A DNA stretch of 64,000 bases from Pseudosporangium ferrugineum (GCF_003002065.1 NZ_PVZG01000004.1:124001-188000); one strand, 5' to 3'; counted from the first letter of the stretch, positions 44,201-52,632 are shown. Numbers and translations: made by a program. The notes: generated by a model not told the origin, from the sequence alone.

Positions 44201-45710
44201 GGTTGTTCGGCTGGTGGTACAGCGGCCGGGTCGGGTCGTGCTGGTCGGCCCACGCGGCCATCGCGGTGTGCGCGGCGCCGAGGCCGGCCTCGTTGCCGGT
44301 GTCCCAGAGGAGCACGCTCGGATGGTTCTTGTCGCGCTGTACGAGGCCGATGAAGCGGTCCAGGAAGGCGTCCTGGTACTCGGGCCGGTCGGCGAGGCAG
44401 TTGCTCGGGCAGTTGTCGTGGTGGTGCGTCTCGACCTCGACCTCGTCGTCGATCCACAACCCCTGCTCGTCGGCCAGCGCGTAGAGGTACGGGTCCGACG
44501 GGTAGTGCGCCGTACGGATCGCGTTGAGGTTGAAACGCTTGAGCAGTTCCACGTCCTGCCGCATCCTGGCCCGCGGGACGTGCCGCCCGTGGTCGGGGTC
44601 GACGTCGGAGTGGTTCGTGCCGCGGATGACCACCCGTTTGCCGTTCACCTTCAGCTGCCGGTCCGCGACGGTGATCACCCGGAAACCGACCGGCTGGCCG
44701 GTCACGTGGGTGACGGCGCCGGAGCCGTCGAGCAGCTCCACGACGAGGCGGTACAGCTCGGGGGTCTCGTCGGTCCAGGGCTTCGCGCCGGCCACCGTAC
44801 CGGAGAGGGTCGCGACACCGTTCCGCACCGGCGCGTCGAACGTCGCCACCTGCGCGCCCCGGGCGTCGAAGAGCCGGCCGCGCACCCCGGCCGCCCCGGC
44901 GCCGTCGACGGCCACGACAGCGCGCAGCTCGTCGGTGCGCGGTGTGGTGATGGTGACGTCCCGCAGCGCGGTGCCCGGGGTGGAGTACAGCCAGCTGCTG
45001 CGGAAGATGCCGGAGAACCGCCACTGGTCGTAGACCTCGAGGTGGCTGCCCGCGCTCCACCGGTGCACCTGGACGGCCACGGTGTTGCGGCCCGGGCGCA
45101 GCAGGCTGGTCAGCTCGAACTCCGCCGGGACGTAGCCGCCCTGGTCGTAGCCGACGTACTGCCCGTTGACCCACACGAAGTAGCCGCTGGTGACGCCCTC
45201 GAACCGGAGGAAGGACCGGCGGCCGGCCCAGTTCTGCGGCACGTCGACGGTCCGCACGTACGCGCCGGTCGGGTTGACGTCCCGGGGCACCCGCGGCGGG
45301 TCGTCGGGAGACATCTCGGTGACCGTGTTGCGGAAGACGGGGTGGTCGAGGCCGTCGGACTGCCACGTGTGCGGCACCGTGACGGCGCGCCAGCCGGACG
45401 TGTCGAAGTCCTCGGCCCAGAACCGGGCCGGCACGTCCTGCGGCCGGTCCGCCATCGAGAGCCGCCAGGTGCCGTCGAGGCTGCGCACCCAGGGCGAGTC
45501 GTCCGCCCCGGCGCGCGCCGACGCCACATCCGCGTACGGGCGCAGCTCCGCGTGCGGGGCCACCTGGTTCTCCGCGATCCGCCGCGGGTCGTCGAGGTAC
45601 GCGTACACGTCGGCGGGAGCGTCCGCGGCCGACGCGGCACCTCCCGTGACCGCGGCACCGAGGCCGGCGACGACGACCGCGACGAGACCTGCCAACCCGA
45701 GTCGGCGCAT
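41232..45710 (-). CDS. Secreted GH2 beta-galactosidase with inserted LamG-type and NPCBM domains
   Basis: A 1,492-residue secreted glycosidase. The signal peptide (MRRLGLAGLVAVVVAGLGAA) precedes a sugar-binding sandwich, an Ig-like domain and a TIM barrel, with acid/base Glu474 (DTGNEAGLG) and nucleophile Glu539 (IMGEYVHAQGNS). At about residues 590-790 a laminin-G/pentraxin-like domain is inserted (LTLDAWVKPATPWTG, MRQDYRPGRMAHGAVDDVRV), then the LacZ small domain follows (FTWYGRGPGETYPDR), a NEW-type Ig domain (LTVTNSCPAEVRDVTAV) and a C-terminal NPCBM-like module. It probably degrades beta-galactosyl polymers outside the cell. ATG 45710 follows GGAGGT. Confidence 0.95.
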   Translation of the reverse strand: MRRLGLAGLVAVVVAGLGAAVTGGAASAADAPADVYAYLDDPRRIAENQVAPHAELRPYADVASARAGADDSPWVRSLDGTWRLSMADRPQDVPARFWAEDFDTSGWRAVTVPHTWQSDGLDHPVFRNTVTEMSPDDPPRVPRDVNPTGAYVRTVDVPQNWAGRRSFLRFEGVTSGYFVWVNGQYVGYDQGGYVPAEFELTSLLRPGRNTVAVQVHRWSAGSHLEVYDQWRFSGIFRSSWLYSTPGTALRDVTITTPRTDELRAVVAVDGAGAAGVRGRLFDARGAQVATFDAPVRNGVATLSGTVAGAKPWTDETPELYRLVVELLDGSGAVTHVTGQPVGFRVITVADRQLKVNGKRVVIRGTNHSDVDPDHGRHVPRARMRQDVELLKRFNLNAIRTAHYPSDPYLYALADEQGLWIDDEVEVETHHHDNCPSNCLADRPEYQDAFLDRFIGLVQRDKNHPSVLLWDTGNEAGLGAAHTAMAAWADQHDPTRPLYHQPNNPDGDAPFADVWGPRYPSPDSLADKARTTTKPIIMGEYVHAQGNSLGNLREFWDVVRENPSVQGGFIWDWVDQQLRRPLRVVPDTSGHGITAWINGMPAAVAGHDGTGRALSLSGLDDFVEVYRDPSLDAVSTGLTLDAWVKPATPWTGDLTIVAKGDHQYALKMKTQNTLEFFIHSGTWQAVQATVPADWYDRWHRVSGSYDGTTLRLFIDGVQVGQKAFTGTIDASPMPVNIGRNAETMRQDYRPGRMAHGAVDDVRVYHRALTPAQLAADPKTEAALALDFDTVDERGTYLSYGAGTAGNDGMVSPDRVPQPETAALAAVHSPIRIARTAGGALQVTSERTFTGTGDLRLRWQYEEAGGVLTSGSLPLDVPAGGTATVAVPAAPANPGNRERHLTVRAELVTATDWAPAGHAVAVEQFPAGGPQIAGVAAADPGGSVRTTSTADAVQLSGSRFVYTVNRRSGTLSSMRVGGAELLRSGPELDVWRPPLSNDEEEARSWRAVGLDRLVTTVSGVDVAGSAVTVRSTVAAPGVTDASFRQEVTYTVAANGDVRIAHRLTPQGRMRELPMLPRVGLRLGLPSAMDRFTWYGRGPGETYPDRVDGSPVGVYSSTVDEQYVPYENPQEYGNHTGVRWASLSDGTRGLLVAGDLHVGVTPFRDIDRAQYGFALQRTPGEVTLRADHAVSGVAETFHSVLPGYRVAADREYAYTMLLRPLSGAEAASGRPAGPETCAPAAGLTAADPEVEAGGSTTLTLTVTNSCPAEVRDVTAVTRLPAGWTAAPVALGTVPAGATRTATVTVTRGADTAVGEYPAIADVTGVAARKARVYAASAPVELQANPAPPAGDTALADATFLRVQNGWGPVERDRSNGEDNAGDGRPMVINGVPHARGLGVHADSSVAVHLGGRCASLTAAVGVDDETGAGGSVVFEVWADGVRRWASPRKTGNDAATDVNVPLTGVRRVELRVTDAADGNANDHADWGSAVLHCAT

Positions 45711-45753
45711 GCGCGCTACCTCCACAGCCGGGAACGAGCGGATGATTCCCCGA

Positions 45754-45783
45754 ATTCAAACACCATCGAACGACATCCATCAA
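45754..45783 (-). promoter_or_regulatory. Candidate promoter of the GH2 galactosidase
   Basis: On the minus strand TTGATG (plus coordinates 45778-45783) and TTGAAT (45754-45759) lie 18 bp apart in an AT-rich window just upstream of the galactosidase start. The call rests on hexamer similarity only. No LacI-type operator was identified. Confidence 0.3.
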
Positions 45784-45872
45784 TATCTGCCACCCACCCG
45801 ATCTTCGGATCGGAGCCACCGATCGCGATCTGGATCTCGCGTCGGCGGCCCGGCGCCCCGCACCCTTCGGGG

Positions 45873-46517
45873 ATGGTCACGGACGAATCGCTGCTCGGGG
45901 TCGCCGCGGTCGCGCTGGGCATGGTGCTGACGCCCGGCCCCAACATGATGTATCTGGTGGCGCGCAGCATCACCCAGGGGCGGCGCGCCGGCCTGATCTC
46001 CCTGACCGGGGTCGCCACCGGCTTCCTGATCTATCTCACGGCGGCCGCCGCGGGGCTGTCGGCGGTCTTCGCCGCCGTGCCGGAGGCGTACCTCGCCGTC
46101 AAGATCGCCGGGGCCGGCTACCTCGCCTGGCTCGCCTTCACGACGCTGCGTCCGGGCGGCACCTCGGTCTTCGCCCCGGTGCAGCCGACCGCGGACTCGC
46201 CCCGCCGGCTGTTCACCATGGGCCTGATGACCAACCTGCTCAACCCCAAGGCCGCGATCATGTACGCCTCCCTGATCCCCCAGTTCGTCGACGTGCGCGC
46301 CGGGCACCTGTTCGCCCAGAGCCTCCTGCTCGGCAGCGTGCAGATCACCGTGAGCATGGCCGTCAACACCGTCCTGGTGCTCAGCGCCGGCGCGATCGCC
46401 GTCTTCCTGGCCCGGCGCCCGGCCTGGCTGAGGGTCCAGCGGTACGTGACGGGAACGGCCCTGGGGGTCATCGCGGTCAAGCTGGCCACCGACCGGGCGC
46501 GCCCCGTACCGGCGTGA
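45873..46517 (+). CDS. LysE/RhtB-family amino-acid exporter
   Basis: A 214-residue membrane protein with about six helices. The N-terminal LGMVLTPGPNMMYLVARSITQGRRAGL block and later MTNLLNPKAAIMYASLIPQF are the signatures of LysE/RhtB transporters, which export amino acids or related metabolites. ATG 45873 is chosen since the hallmark segment begins 20 residues later; the long upstream open frame is antisense to the galactosidase gene. It is divergent from the galactosidase gene. Confidence 0.92.
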   Translation: MVTDESLLGVAAVALGMVLTPGPNMMYLVARSITQGRRAGLISLTGVATGFLIYLTAAAAGLSAVFAAVPEAYLAVKIAGAGYLAWLAFTTLRPGGTSVFAPVQPTADSPRRLFTMGLMTNLLNPKAAIMYASLIPQFVDVRAGHLFAQSLLLGSVQITVSMAVNTVLVLSAGAIAVFLARRPAWLRVQRYVTGTALGVIAVKLATDRARPVPA

Positions 46518-46592
46518 GCCCGGACCGGCTTGCGACCTGACTGCGACACGACCCGGACCTCGGGCGGACACCGCCGGCCGACAGTTCCGCCC

Positions 46593-48227
46593 ATGAACTC
46601 TCGACATTGGGTGAAGACCGGGCTGGCGGCGCTCGCGATGGCCGGGGTCGCCGGCGGGGCGGCGCTGGTGACCGTGCCGTCGATGGCCGCCGAGGCCCCG
46701 CCGTCCTTCCACGACCCGGCCGTCTCGTGGGCGCCCTGCGGCAGCCAGGGCCCCCAGGGAGCCGAGTGCGGCACGATCTCGGTCCCCCTCGACCACTCCC
46801 GCCCGGACGGGACCAGGATCCAGCTGGCCCTGTCCCGCATCAGGCACCGGCCCGGCGTGCCGTACCAGGGGATCATGGTCACGAACCCCGGCGGACCGGG
46901 TGCGGCGGGCCGGCACACGGTGCGCCTCGCAGAACGTGTTCCCCGGGGCGGCGGGGACGGCTACGACTGGATCGGGTTCGACCCGCGCGGGGTCGGCGCG
47001 AGCGTGCCCGCGCTGCGCTGCAGCGCGGACTACCTCAAGGCGCCCCGCCAGGACTACACCCCCCGCACCCGGGCCGACGAGGAGGCCTGGCGGGAACGGT
47101 CCCGCGGGTACGCCCGGGACTGCGGTGCCGCCGGCGGCGAGCTGCTGCACCACATGCGTACCGAGGACGTGGCCCGGGACATCGAGCTGATCCGGGCGGC
47201 GCTGGGCGAGCCGGCGATCAACTACTACGGCTTCTCGTACGGGACGTACCTGGGACAGGTCTACGCGACGCTCTTCCCGCGGCGGGTCCGCCGCATGGTG
47301 CTGGACAGCAACGTCGACCCGGCACGGGTCTGGCACCGGTTCGCCACCGGCCAGCTCGCCGGCTTCGAGCGGAACATGAGGGCATGGTGGGCGTGGATCG
47401 CCGAGCGTGACGACGTCTACCACCTCGGAACGACCCGGAAGGCGGTCGAGTCGGCCTGGTACGCCCGCAAGGACCGGCTCCGTGAGACCCCGCTCGGCGA
47501 CCTCGGCCCGACCGAGTGGACCGACCTCTTCCTGTACGCCGCCTACTCCCGGTCCGACTGGGGTTTCCTGGCCGGGCTCTGGGTCGACCTCGCCGGCGGC
47601 GGGGAGCCACTGCCCGGCTCGGCCGACGACAACACGTTCGCCGTGAACAACGCGGTCACCTGCACCGACGCGCCCTGGCCGGCCGACTGGAACGCCTGGA
47701 TGCGCGAGAACCGCCGCCTCCAGCGCGAGGCGCCGTTCTACACGTGGGGAAGTGCCTGGTCCACCGCGCCGTGCCTGTTCTGGCCCGCGAAGGCCGGGCC
47801 CGCGGTCGAGGTCGACGGCCGGACGGTGGCCCCGATCCTGCTCGTCGGCGAGACGCTGGACGCTCCCACGCCCTTCGCGGGCAGCCTCGAGGTGCGCCGG
47901 CGGTTCCCCTCGTCGCGGCTGATCGCGGTGCCGGGCGGCCGCAGCCACGCCAACTCCCTGACCGGCGGGGCGTGCGTGGACGACCGGGTCGCCGCGTACC
48001 TGTCCCGCGGCGACCTGCCGGAGCGCAGGGCGGGCGGCGGGCCGGACGCCACGTGCGAGCCCGGTCCCGCCGCCGCTGTCTCTCACCGTGCCGGCCGCAG
48101 CCTTCCGGGCCACAGGTACGCGTCCGCGGGGACCGTCGCACCGCGGAACCACGCCGCGAAGAAGTCCGTGAGCTCCCGCCCGGTCACCTGCTCCGCGAAC
48201 GCCTCGAACTCGGGCCAGCCGGCGTAG
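46593..48227 (+). CDS. Secreted S33 alpha/beta hydrolase (tripeptidyl aminopeptidase-like)
   Basis: A 544-residue exported protease. Signal peptide KTGLAALAMAGVAGGAALV is followed by the tripeptidyl-aminopeptidase fold: oxyanion MVTNPGGPGAAG, nucleophile YYGFSYGTYLG, acid GETLDAPTPF, and likely His in GGRSHANS, with a disulfide-rich lid (NAVTCTDAPW). The expected end is near CEPGPAAA at about 48070; the frame runs about 48 residues further in a Ser/Arg-rich tail, overlapping the convergent M1 gene by 145 bp. That tail probably reflects loss of the original stop. Confidence 0.9.
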   Translation: MNSRHWVKTGLAALAMAGVAGGAALVTVPSMAAEAPPSFHDPAVSWAPCGSQGPQGAECGTISVPLDHSRPDGTRIQLALSRIRHRPGVPYQGIMVTNPGGPGAAGRHTVRLAERVPRGGGDGYDWIGFDPRGVGASVPALRCSADYLKAPRQDYTPRTRADEEAWRERSRGYARDCGAAGGELLHHMRTEDVARDIELIRAALGEPAINYYGFSYGTYLGQVYATLFPRRVRRMVLDSNVDPARVWHRFATGQLAGFERNMRAWWAWIAERDDVYHLGTTRKAVESAWYARKDRLRETPLGDLGPTEWTDLFLYAAYSRSDWGFLAGLWVDLAGGGEPLPGSADDNTFAVNNAVTCTDAPWPADWNAWMRENRRLQREAPFYTWGSAWSTAPCLFWPAKAGPAVEVDGRTVAPILLVGETLDAPTPFAGSLEVRRRFPSSRLIAVPGGRSHANSLTGGACVDDRVAAYLSRGDLPERRAGGGPDATCEPGPAAAVSHRAGRSLPGHRYASAGTVAPRNHAAKKSVSSRPVTCSANASNSGQPA

Positions 48228-49492
48228 CCGCCGCGGTGCGCCCCGGGCCACCGCTCGAGCAGCCGGGAGAACGCCGGGTCGCCGACCTGCCGGCGGAGGG
48301 CGTGCAGGGCCAGCGGGCCCTTCTCGTAGACGGTGAAGCCCGGCGTTCCACCGGAGCGGTACAGCTCCTTCCAGAACCCGGGGTCCGGTTTCTTCTCCCG
48401 GACCAGCGCCCGGTACCGGTCGTCGAGGTCGGTGCCGTCCTTCGCCTCGGCCCACAGCCAGGTCGCGTACGTCGCGAAGCACTCGGACAGGCAGACGTCC
48501 GCGTCCTGGCGCGGGGCGGCGGAGATGCCGTACCACTGGTGGGCCTGCTCGTGGACGACCGCTGCGAGGTTCATGTACGTCGCGTTGCCGGCGCCCAGGT
48601 ACACCGGCCGGCTCTGCGGCGCCGTGCCCGGCCCGTCGTCGTTGACGTGGACGAAGACGTTGCCGGCCGAGTCGAACGGATAGCGGCCGAACCGGGCGGA
48701 CAGGAACCGCAGGACCTCGGGCAGCCGTGCCGCGAGCGGACCGGTCGTCGCCTTCAGGCCCGGGGCGTACGCGTTGACCACCGGCGTGCCGTCGGCCAGC
48801 GCCGACCGCTCCACGGTGAACCGGTCGATCGACACGGCGAGGTGGGCGGGGTCGACGTCGCGTTCCGCCCAACGGAACGTGGTCGCGCCGGAGGTGCGGC
48901 CCGGCCGCCCGCTCGCGATCACGCTCCACCCCCGCGGCACCGTCGCCGTCAAGCGGAACGCCGCCCGGTCCCGGACGTCCTCGTGGGCCGGGAACCAGGC
49001 GCTGGAGGCGCCCTCGAAGGCGGTGGCCCCGCCCGACTCGGTGGTCAGCCACCCGTCGCCCGGCGCGCCGTCGTACTCGACCCGCACCGTGAACCGCTCG
49101 CCGCCGCGGACCGGCCGGGCCGGCACGACGACGAGATCCTTCGCCCCTTCCTGAGCGAACGATCCGGCCGGCCTCCCGTCGACCGAGACGGCCCGGACCT
49201 CCGGCCCGGCGAGGTGCAGCGTGAAACGGTCCAGCGCCCCTGCCGCCGTGGCGCTGACCACCGCGACCCCCCGGATCACCCGCTCCACCGGCCGGTAATC
49301 CATGGTCACGTCGTACGCGGTGACGTCGAACCCACCACCGGCCGCCGGACCGGGCCCGGTCTCACCGCCGAAGCCGACGCCGGTGCCGGCCACCCCCGCG
49401 GCGAGAAGCGCCACGCCGGCGAGCGCCCCGAGCGGCCCCCGCCGGCGCCACCCTCTCCTGCGATGCTGCTGATCTCCCTCAACAAAATCCAT
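48083..49492 (-). CDS. M1-family zinc metallopeptidase
   Basis: A 469-residue exported peptidase. An N-terminal anchor (GPLGALAGVALLAAGVAGTG) is followed by a beta-sandwich domain and a thermolysin-like domain. The zinc site is HEQAHQW (HExxH) with the third ligand Glu in LSECFATYATW. The canonical GAMEN exopeptidase motif is not recognisable, as often in actinomycete secreted M1 members. A Tyr-containing YEKGPLALHALR block matches the family. Likely processes extracellular peptides, complementing the adjacent S33 enzyme. ATG 49492. Confidence 0.9.
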   Translation of the reverse strand: MDFVEGDQQHRRRGWRRRGPLGALAGVALLAAGVAGTGVGFGGETGPGPAAGGGFDVTAYDVTMDYRPVERVIRGVAVVSATAAGALDRFTLHLAGPEVRAVSVDGRPAGSFAQEGAKDLVVVPARPVRGGERFTVRVEYDGAPGDGWLTTESGGATAFEGASSAWFPAHEDVRDRAAFRLTATVPRGWSVIASGRPGRTSGATTFRWAERDVDPAHLAVSIDRFTVERSALADGTPVVNAYAPGLKATTGPLAARLPEVLRFLSARFGRYPFDSAGNVFVHVNDDGPGTAPQSRPVYLGAGNATYMNLAAVVHEQAHQWYGISAAPRQDADVCLSECFATYATWLWAEAKDGTDLDDRYRALVREKKPDPGFWKELYRSGGTPGFTVYEKGPLALHALRRQVGDPAFSRLLERWPGAHRGGYAGWPEFEAFAEQVTGRELTDFFAAWFRGATVPADAYLWPGRLRPAR

Positions 49493-49620
49493 GCCGGCAA
49501 CTGTGGGCGGCACCCGTCCGGCCACGGTCCCCGCCGCGTCGCATTCCTGTCGCAAGGGTTTGGATCCGGGCGGGCGGGGTATCCGCAAGGGCCCTGCGCC
49601 GGATCTGCGAGGACGTGATC

Positions 49621-50151
49621 ATGCATCGCGATGACCTGCTGTCCCATGTTCGTACGCGTGCCCGGCTGCACGGCCGGGGCCATGCTCAGCGGGTCGTCGA
49701 GGCCGTCGTGCACGGGTTGCGGGGTGTCGTTCCGGAGGCGTCCTGGCGCGGCCTGACCGCCCAGCTGCCCTTCGCCGTCGGGGCCGCGGTGGCGCGGGCG
49801 GAGCCGGTCGGCGGGGGTGCCTGCCGGGCGTTGATCCGGGACGTCGCGCGCCGGTTGAATGTCGCCGAGCCGGATGCCGCGTTCTACGCCCGCGTCACGT
49901 TCGAACAGCTCAACGCGTTCTGCCAGGGGATCACCCCGGCTCGGCTGGCGGCGTCGGCGCCCGCGGATCTGCGGCCGTTGCTGTCGGCGCGGGCGGAGGA
50001 GTCCGCGCACCGGTCGCGGCGGCGGCTGGCGACGCTCGGCACCCCGGTGTCCGCGCTGACCCTGCGGACCCACCTCGCCACGCCGCGCACGGTCACCGTC
50101 CGCGCCGACAGCAAGCGCCCTGCGCGGTCCACGCCCGCCGAGCGCCGCTGA
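49621..50151 (+). CDS. DUF2267-family protein
   Basis: A 176-residue cytoplasmic protein. The pattern of two similar helical halves (HGLRGVVPEASWRGLTAQLP and, later, AFYARVTFEQLNAFCQGI) fits DUF2267, of unknown function and common in actinobacteria. ATG 49621 is preferred over GTG 49615 because GAGGA lies 8 nt before it. It marks the left border of the low-GC accessory patch. Confidence 0.7.
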   Translation: MHRDDLLSHVRTRARLHGRGHAQRVVEAVVHGLRGVVPEASWRGLTAQLPFAVGAAVARAEPVGGGACRALIRDVARRLNVAEPDAAFYARVTFEQLNAFCQGITPARLAASAPADLRPLLSARAEESAHRSRRRLATLGTPVSALTLRTHLATPRTVTVRADSKRPARSTPAERR

Positions 50152-50235
50152 GGCGCCGGCGTCGCCCGCCGTAGCCGGCGGTCCTGTGAGCTTGCAGGTG
50201 CCGGTTTCCGCGCGGTGGCGGGGCGTCTCGGCTGG

Positions 50236-50583
50236 GCTTCGACCGCGCCGCCCGGTTCGACGCATGATCGCCGCTCGAACCCACGCCATTCTCGATCCCT
50301 TGACCCACGCGGACGTGATGACCTCTGCGGACCAGGGCTGCCAGGGCGCCCGCGGCAGCGTGCGGACACCGTTCAGACGGCGACAGTTCCGGCCGAAGTT
50401 GTCACGCCGGCAGAAGGCGGTCAACGAGATTACGCGAAATCCGCGCTTGCGGTGAGCGCCATCGCCACGCTCAAGGCCTGGAAGATCCCGGTCGAACTGC
50501 GCTGATGCCCACGCCGCGCGACCGCGATCCTGCGGGCCATTCTCGTACCGCACCACGTCGAAGCCAACCGTTACGCAGGATGA
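50236..50583 (+). pseudogene. IS5-type transposase remnant
   Basis: The 3' third of an IS5-family DDE transposase can be followed across shifting frames. PGSTHD is in one frame; ARTHAILDPLTHADVMTSAD and GCQGARGSVRTPFRRRQFRP with KLSRRQKAVN are in the next; AIATLKAWKIPVELR, then a TGA, then CPRRATAILRAILV and HHVEANRYAG with a final stop return to the first. IS5 members typically end with a conserved ATLKTWK-like helix and a CPRRAT segment. At least two frameshifts and one nonsense codon (50503-50505) make it inactive. The 5' part was not found upstream. Confidence 0.75.
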
Positions 50584-51339
50584 AAAGGCACACTGATCAT
50601 CGACGGTCCACGGCCCGCTCTCACTACCGAACTACACCGCTCTTCACCTCGTCACGTTGATAAACATCGATTCAGCAGACCGTGTCAGGAGCCTGAAGAA
50701 GGAAGGGCCGAGATGTGTACAAACGGGCAATGCCGCCGAGGAATCGTTGACCGACGAGGGAACGATGAGCAGAGTGAATAACTAATTCATCAAAGCTCGC
50801 GGCCGCGTCATGGCGCGTCGGACTCACATGCACTCGCGTACCCCTGTCGAGGAGTTCAAAGATGCCATCCCTGCTGGAAGATCGGATGACCTGGCGTCCC
50901 GCCAAGAGTCGGGGCCGACGGATAGGGCTGATCGCTGCTGGCATGGCGGACGGACAGGACTGATCACTACTGCCGCGCTCACGGTCGTCGGATCGGTAGC
51001 AGTTGGCCACCGTGTCGGAATCCGCCGCAGACGGCGTGCTGGATCATCAGGCCCCTCCCCGCAGACGGTGTACCGCCCAGCGCAGCAGCCAGGACAGGTG
51101 CGGCCCACCGTCACGCACGCCGCTGAAACCCTGCGCGCCGACTGCCGGGAGGCTTGCTTCTGGTCAGAAGCTACCTGGGCAGGCGCGGTTGATGGTGGCG
51201 CGCACAGCACGTTAATAAATACAAACATGCGCTCCAGTACACAAAGTACAGACTTAATCCAGCCTTTGGAGTGCTTCAAGTAACCTGTGATCTGCAGACC
51301 GAACAATTCGCGTTCGGCGCTATTAGTGAGGAGAGAACA
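50584..51339. other. Accessory region without convincing genes
   Basis: About 750 bp of markedly lower GC with stops in all frames at normal density. Open frames at 50672-51010 (minus) and 50810-51283 (plus) lack coding character, ribosome sites and recognisable motifs. The last 130 bp are AT-rich (for example TTAATAAATACAAACATG near 51211) and probably contain the promoter of the small secreted protein at 51340. The region may be the eroded remains of a mobile-element insertion. Confidence 0.5.
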
Positions 51340-51750
51340 TTGAGGACCTTCCACCACCGCGGGTTGGCAGCGCTTACCGCAACTGCGATTGCCGCGGTCA
51401 CCCTCGGCATGTCGTCTCCAGCAAATGCGGCGACGGTTGACAACGTGAAAACCGCTGAGGCCCGTGCGGCCGCCGGCGTCTACACAATCAACGTCGAGAA
51501 CAGAATGACCGCCGACGTCGAGTTCTGCCTCAAGTCGTCGTCGACCGGCAATCACCGGCAGTGTTCCGGCCGCATGCACGCCGGCCAGGGAAGGACGCTG
51601 GCCACCGCCTTCAATCCTGGCGACCGGCTCCTGCTCGATTTCGAAATCTTTGGTGAGGGCACTCACAACGACAACGTGATCACAGGCGCCACCTCCTGCT
51701 GGGTTTCCGGCATTATGTCGGCCTGGTCCGCGGCCTGCGTCATGGGATAA
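51340..51750 (+). CDS. Small secreted protein, unknown family
   Basis: A 136-residue exported protein starting at TTG 51340, preferred because GAGGAGAG lies six nt upstream and the signal peptide begins immediately. The signal peptide is GLAALTATAIAAVTLGMSSP with ANAA at the cleavage site. The mature part, about 100 residues, contains VYTINVENRMTADVEFCLKS and an even number of Cys (FCLKSS, QCSGRM, SCWVSG, ACVMG), which could form two disulfides. No family is recognised. Its base composition is lower in GC than neighbouring genes, consistent with acquisition. Confidence 0.65.
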   Translation: MRTFHHRGLAALTATAIAAVTLGMSSPANAATVDNVKTAEARAAAGVYTINVENRMTADVEFCLKSSSTGNHRQCSGRMHAGQGRTLATAFNPGDRLLLDFEIFGEGTHNDNVITGATSCWVSGIMSAWSAACVMG

Positions 51751-52254
51751 GGCGCGAGAGTGCGTGGAAGCTACGCGCCCCGGTGGCAGCAGCGACCGAC
51801 CAGGGGTGCCGGACCGTTGAACCCGCCGATCGGCCGGGGGCATCTCGCTTAGGGACACCCACGAGCCGATTTTGTTCCGGCTTGAGATGTTCTGCCGGTC
51901 TTGAGAACCAGACAAGGTTCGAGGCGTAGGACGAGCACGACTTCTGATGATCTTTCGGGTGTCTACACCAGAAGACCGTTTCAGAAGTCGTGCTCGTGTC
52001 CTCATCTTCCCCCGATCAACGCTGCTGATGTCCACCTCGCCGATGCGTCTCCTGGTGCCGGGACGGTCTTTCTGGTGGGCGAGCAGGCTGATGTCGGACA
52101 TGCTGGTAGCGCCGAACACGATCCGAGTCCCCGAACAGGCCAGAACCGTGGCCCGACCCCACCGACCCGGACCCTTACCCCCGGGCAGAACCTTGTTCAA
52201 CGCCGAGGTCGACCCGGCGCCGTCCGCGCACCGCCGCAACAGGATCCGGCCGGC
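51751..52254. other. Non-coding stretch with long hairpin
   Basis: No gene is supported here. Open frames exist on both strands, but none has a ribosome site or a recognised domain. A 17-bp inverted repeat is listed separately. The left part may hold a terminator of the preceding small gene. The pattern suggests leftover insertion-sequence material, but no transposase could be recognised. Confidence 0.5.
51931..51997. repeat. 17-bp perfect inverted repeat (long hairpin)
   Basis: ACGAGCACGACTTCTGA (51931-51947) and TCAGAAGTCGTGCTCGT (51981-51997) are perfect reverse complements with a 33-bp loop. The loop contains a smaller GGTGT-CT-ACACC inverted repeat. The element lies between small secreted genes next to IS remains, and could be a terminus of a mobile element, a MITE-like relic or a bidirectional terminator. 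Confidence 0.8.
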
Positions 52255-52632
52255 GTGACCGACCGGGCCCTTACCACCGGAGGCGACCTGCAGCCGGTCG
52301 GGACGTCCTTCGGCGCCGCGTCGAACCGGGTCACGACGGTGACGCGCGGGCTCGCCGTGCCGGGGGCGACGCCGGTCGGCGGCTCGTGGTTCGGCACCTG
52401 GGGAAGCGCCGTCCGGGTCCGCGCCACGCCGTCGACCTCCGCCGCCGTGGTCGGCACGCTGCCGGCCGGCATCGACGTGGCCGTCCGGTGCCAGCGGCTC
52501 GGTGAGCTGGTCCGGGCCGAGGGCTACGAGAACGCGTGGTGGGCGTACCTGCCGGAACGTGGCGGATATATGACAAACATCTATGTCAGCTCCCCGGACA
52601 ACAAACTGCCTGGTGTACCCGACTGTTCGTGA
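52255..52632 (+). CDS. SH3b-domain protein, possibly truncated
   Basis: A 125-residue protein. AVRVRATPSTSAAVVGTLPA, followed by VAVRCQRLGELVRAEGYENA and WWAYLPERGGYMTNIYV, is a bacterial SH3 domain, typical of exported wall-binding proteins. The GTG 52255 start is provisional and no signal peptide precedes it, so the 5' end may have been lost by rearrangement; the upstream 350 bp are non-coding. Expected to bind peptidoglycan if exported. Confidence 0.5.
   Translation: MTDRALTTGGDLQPVGTSFGAASNRVTTVTRGLAVPGATPVGGSWFGTWGSAVRVRATPSTSAAVVGTLPAGIDVAVRCQRLGELVRAEGYENAWWAYLPERGGYMTNIYVSSPDNKLPGVPDCS

Noticed and set aside
50672..51283. Open frames of 112 (minus) and 157 (plus) codons in the low-GC patch
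   Set aside because: They overlap each other on opposite strands, lack ribosome sites and show no protein-like pattern.
51901..52258. Open frames across the long hairpin as a transposase
   Set aside because: No DDE or HTH motif could be recognised in any frame; only the hairpin is supported.
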